In this document: positions 61,949 through 64,000 of the stretch, one piece after another | Layout: each line of letters opens with the position of its first letter | Numbering within the stretch: the first letter of the stretch is position 1 | Source of the DNA: Emticicia fluvialis | Lineage (GTDB): Bacteria; Bacteroidota; Bacteroidia; Cytophagales; Spirosomataceae | Length of the DNA stretch: 64,000 nucleotides | Direction of reading: 5' to 3' | Assembly: GCF_024793945.1 (NCBI RefSeq) | Contig: NZ_JANUSD010000006.1 | Location: forward strand, 214,430 to 278,429 | The notes under the pieces: model-generated | What the model saw: only the letters and a program-made list of their open reading frames with translations | Told to the model about the DNA's origin: nothing | The model's database searches: none | Program-made: the position numbers and the translations under genes

Positions 61949-61960
61949 TATGCGCGCATA
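61949..61960. promoter_or_regulatory. Downstream MarR-type operator of the acyl-CoA dehydrogenase
   Basis: TATGCGCGCATA, a palindrome sharing both arms with the upstream site and differing only in the two central bases. It covers the predicted transcription start. Confidence 0.8.
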
Positions 61961-62005
61961 ACAATGGCCTGCATTTTCAAAAGACGAATTTCAACTCATA
62001 ATACT

Positions 62006-63805
62006 ATGTTAGCAACTGAAAATAAAGCATCAATTAAAGGAGGAGAATTCCTGATAAAAGATGTGGAAGCACATCAGATTTTTATTCCGGAAGAGTTTTC
62101 AGAAGAACAAAAATTGATTGCCGACACCTGTCGCGATTTCTTGCGTACAGAAATCCACCCACGGCTGAACGAAATTGACAATGCCAAGTCGCCGGAGCTT
62201 ATGTCATCTCTCATGACCAAAGCGGGTGAATTGGGTTTGTTGGGTACTGCCGTGCCGGAAGAATACGGCGGGTTTGGCATGAGTTTTAATACCTCAATGC
62301 TGGTAGCAGAAGCACTGGGGCAAGGCCACTCGTTTTCAGTTGCGCAGTCGGCCCATACAGGTATTGGTACCTTACCTATAGTATATTACGGAAACGAAGA
62401 ACAAAAAGCTAAATATCTCCCGTTACTAGCTACAGGCGAATGGAAAGCCGCTTATTGCTTAACAGAGCCGGATTCAGGGTCTGATGCCAACTCTGGCAAA
62501 ACCAAAGCAGCTTTGTCGGCAGATGGCAAACACTATATCATTAACGGACAAAAGATGTGGATAACCAACGGCGGTTTCGCCGATTTATTCATTGTCTTTG
62601 CCAAAATTGATGATGACAAAAACCTGACGGCATTCATTATTGAGAAATCGTTCGGTGGTATTACCATGAACGAACCAGAGCACAAGCTGGGCATTAAAGG
62701 CTCAGACACCCGCCAGATTTTCTTTAACGATTGCCATGTACCTGTTGAAAACATGTTGTCGTCTCGCGGTAATGGTTTCAAAATAGCAGTAAACATACTC
62801 AACGTTGGGCGTATTAAACTGGGCATAGCCGTAATAGGCGGGTCTAAAGGCTCTCTTGGCCATGCTATTAACTACGCCAACGAGCGCAAGCAATTTGGTG
62901 TTTCTATTGCCACATTTGGCGCTATTAAATATAAACTGGCCGAAATGGCTACACGCATTTTTGCCTCGGAGTCTGCCAACTACAGAGCCGGACAAAACAT
63001 TGACGACTCCATAGAAGACCTGAAAGCCCAGGGCTTAACAGATGCCGAAGCCAAGCTGAAAGCACTGGAGCAGTTCTCTATTGAGTGTGCTATTATGAAA
63101 GTGCACAGCTCTGAAGTGCTGGATTATACCGTTGACGAAAGCCTGCAGGTGTATGGCGGTATGGGTTATTCGGCCGATGCACCTATGGAGCGAGCTTACA
63201 GAGATGCGCGTATCAACCGGATTTTTGAAGGCACCAACGAAATCAACCGTATGTTGATTATTGACATGCTTTTGAAACGTGCGTTGAAAGGCGAGATAGA
63301 CCTGATGACCCCCGCAATGGCCGTTGCCAAAGAAATTATGTCTGTGCCTGATTTTGGTGGCGCCGACGACGAAAGCGTATTTGCCGTTGAAAAGAAAGTG
63401 TTGAAAAACCTGAAAAAAGCAGCGCTGATGGTAGCAGGTGCAGCCGTGCAAAAATTCATGATGTCGTTGTCTGAAGAACAGGAAATACTAATGAACCTGG
63501 CAGATATGGCCATTGAAATTTATGTGGCTGAGTCAATATTGTTAAGAGTTGAGAAATTGATTGGCGTTAAAGGAGAAGCTAACGTGGCACTGCAAAAAGA
63601 TATGGCTCTTATTTATCTGCACGAAGCCGTAAACAAAGTAAACATTGCAGGCAAAGAAGCCATTGCGTCTTTTGCTGAAGCCGATGAGCTGCGAGTAATG
63701 CTGATGGGTCTGAAACGATTTACCAAGATTGAACCATTTAACCTCAAAGCTGCGCGCCGCAGAGTGGCCGAAGCCATGATTGAGGAGAATAAATATATTT
63801 TTTAA
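62006..63805 (+). CDS. Acyl-CoA dehydrogenase (VLCAD/FadE-like)
   Basis: 599 residues from Met 62006 (MLATENKASIKGGEFLIKD), matching the usual start of this family. An earlier ATG at 61964 would leave almost no leader after the predicted transcription start and adds residues without similarity. FAD enzyme: YCLTEPDSGSDANSGKTKA in the middle domain, then YGGMGYSADAPMERAYRDARINRIFEGTNEINRM with the catalytic Glu. A C-terminal helical domain (about 430-599) resembles very-long-chain acyl-CoA dehydrogenases. Controlled by two MarR-type operators. Confidence 0.96.
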   Translation: MLATENKASIKGGEFLIKDVEAHQIFIPEEFSEEQKLIADTCRDFLRTEIHPRLNEIDNAKSPELMSSLMTKAGELGLLGTAVPEEYGGFGMSFNTSMLVAEALGQGHSFSVAQSAHTGIGTLPIVYYGNEEQKAKYLPLLATGEWKAAYCLTEPDSGSDANSGKTKAALSADGKHYIINGQKMWITNGGFADLFIVFAKIDDDKNLTAFIIEKSFGGITMNEPEHKLGIKGSDTRQIFFNDCHVPVENMLSSRGNGFKIAVNILNVGRIKLGIAVIGGSKGSLGHAINYANERKQFGVSIATFGAIKYKLAEMATRIFASESANYRAGQNIDDSIEDLKAQGLTDAEAKLKALEQFSIECAIMKVHSSEVLDYTVDESLQVYGGMGYSADAPMERAYRDARINRIFEGTNEINRMLIIDMLLKRALKGEIDLMTPAMAVAKEIMSVPDFGGADDESVFAVEKKVLKNLKKAALMVAGAAVQKFMMSLSEEQEILMNLADMAIEIYVAESILLRVEKLIGVKGEANVALQKDMALIYLHEAVNKVNIAGKEAIASFAEADELRVMLMGLKRFTKIEPFNLKAARRRVAEAMIEENKYIF

Positions 63806-63835
63806 AGCTCAAATAATCAATAACTAAGAACCAAC

Positions 63836-63866
63836 AAACCGTCTTCCGCTTGGAGGACGGTTTTTT
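63836..63866 (+). terminator. Terminator after the acyl-CoA dehydrogenase
   Basis: A 12-bp stem (AAACCGTCTTCC 63836-63847 with 63852-63863, one wobble), GCTT loop, then six T. It ends the fatty-acid gene and lies 11 bases before the insertion sequence. Confidence 0.9.
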
Positions 63867-63877
63867 ATTTGCCACTA

Positions 63878-64000
63878 TGTCCCGTCCTGAAATAGCGATA
63901 CACAAAAAAAGTATCAAAAATGGAAGGACAAAACAGTTATGTCAAACGTACCCAAAAAGACTATTCATTATCTTTTAAGTTACAGATAGTTCAGGAAATT
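63878..64000 (+). mobile_element. Left end of an IS3-family insertion sequence
   Basis: The end begins TGTCCCGTCCTGAAATAGCG, the TG-starting terminal inverted repeat typical of IS3 elements, 42 bases before a transposase OrfA start. The right end, the second orf and any target duplication lie beyond the window. Confidence 0.75.
63920..64000 (+). CDS. IS3-family transposase OrfA, N-terminal part
   Basis: 27 codons are visible before the edge (MEGQNSYVKRTQKDYSLSFK and onward). They match the start of the helix-turn-helix OrfA that binds the terminal repeats; OrfB with the DDE domain would follow after a programmed frameshift. Confidence 0.75.
   Translation, partial: MEGQNSYVKRTQKDYSLSFKLQIVQEI

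Noticed and set aside
1..64000. tRNA genes, rRNA genes and CRISPR arrays
   Set aside because: No T-arm-like GGTTCRA segments with matching stems and no regularly spaced direct repeats were found by reading both strands.

Overview
The window looks like a chromosome segment of a Bacteroidota bacterium, most likely order Cytophagales. The evidence is a type IX secretion (T9SS) type A sorting domain, DUF3078, DUF2807 and TlpA/DUF4369 proteins, a GT3-type glycogen synthase, a class Ia ribonucleotide reductase, and promoters of the Bacteroidota form TTTG-N19/20-TAnnTTTG. Genus cannot be fixed from the sequence alone. No tRNA, rRNA, CRISPR array or phage was seen. The only mobile element is the left end of an IS3-family insertion sequence at the right edge.

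Layout. 0-10 kb: envelope and hypothetical genes (CxxC membrane protein, RDD protein, helix-hairpin-helix outer-membrane-type protein, GH13 glucan enzyme, AsmA-like protein, two tandem paralogues). 10-17 kb: nrdA with a long leader holding DnaA-box-like sites, thiamine diphosphokinase, ispE, a heme-copper oxidase subunit III, recO, rpmE2. 17-25 kb: a DMT transporter, a nucleoside-diphosphate-sugar epimerase, a HIT protein, carbonic anhydrase, gpsA, and an adaptor/TolC pair. 25-33 kb: a Cys-cluster protein, gatB, a TlpA-like lipoprotein, glycogen synthase, a second DMT transporter, two unknown lipoproteins. 33-40 kb: atpA-atpG, two beta-propeller proteins, an M16-like peptidase homologue. 40-48 kb: a division and cell-wall cluster read leftwards (ftsW, murG, a GNAT/ATE-like gene, ftsQ, ftsA, ftsZ), preceded by mscL and a DUF3078 protein. 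49-64 kb: SCP2 and acyl-CoA dehydrogenase genes, a DUF2807 protein, a T9SS cargo protein, an MFS transporter, HAD and VOC genes, uvrA, a MarR regulator, ilvE, a PPP-type phosphatase and a second acyl-CoA dehydrogenase.

How the genes work together. The most striking link is a MarR regulator at 59 kb whose own promoter carries the 18-bp palindrome CAGTATGCAGGCATACTG. The 12-bp core TATGCnnGCATA recurs in front of the SCP2/acyl-CoA dehydrogenase pair (49 kb) and twice around the promoter of the second acyl-CoA dehydrogenase (62 kb). I infer one local fatty-acid-oxidation regulon. Other coherent groups are the division cluster, the F1 pair atpA-atpG with a terminator-like hairpin between the two genes, and two glycogen enzymes 24 kb apart.

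Most genes are ordinary housekeeping genes. Apart from the regulon, the points worth a second look are a GC-rich in-frame insertion in uvrA, a nearly invariant 125-bp block shared by two otherwise diverged paralogues, the nrdA leader, a cell-wall cluster lacking murC, and a vWA-like lipoprotein next to another unknown lipoprotein. I found no clearly new multi-gene defence or biosynthetic system.
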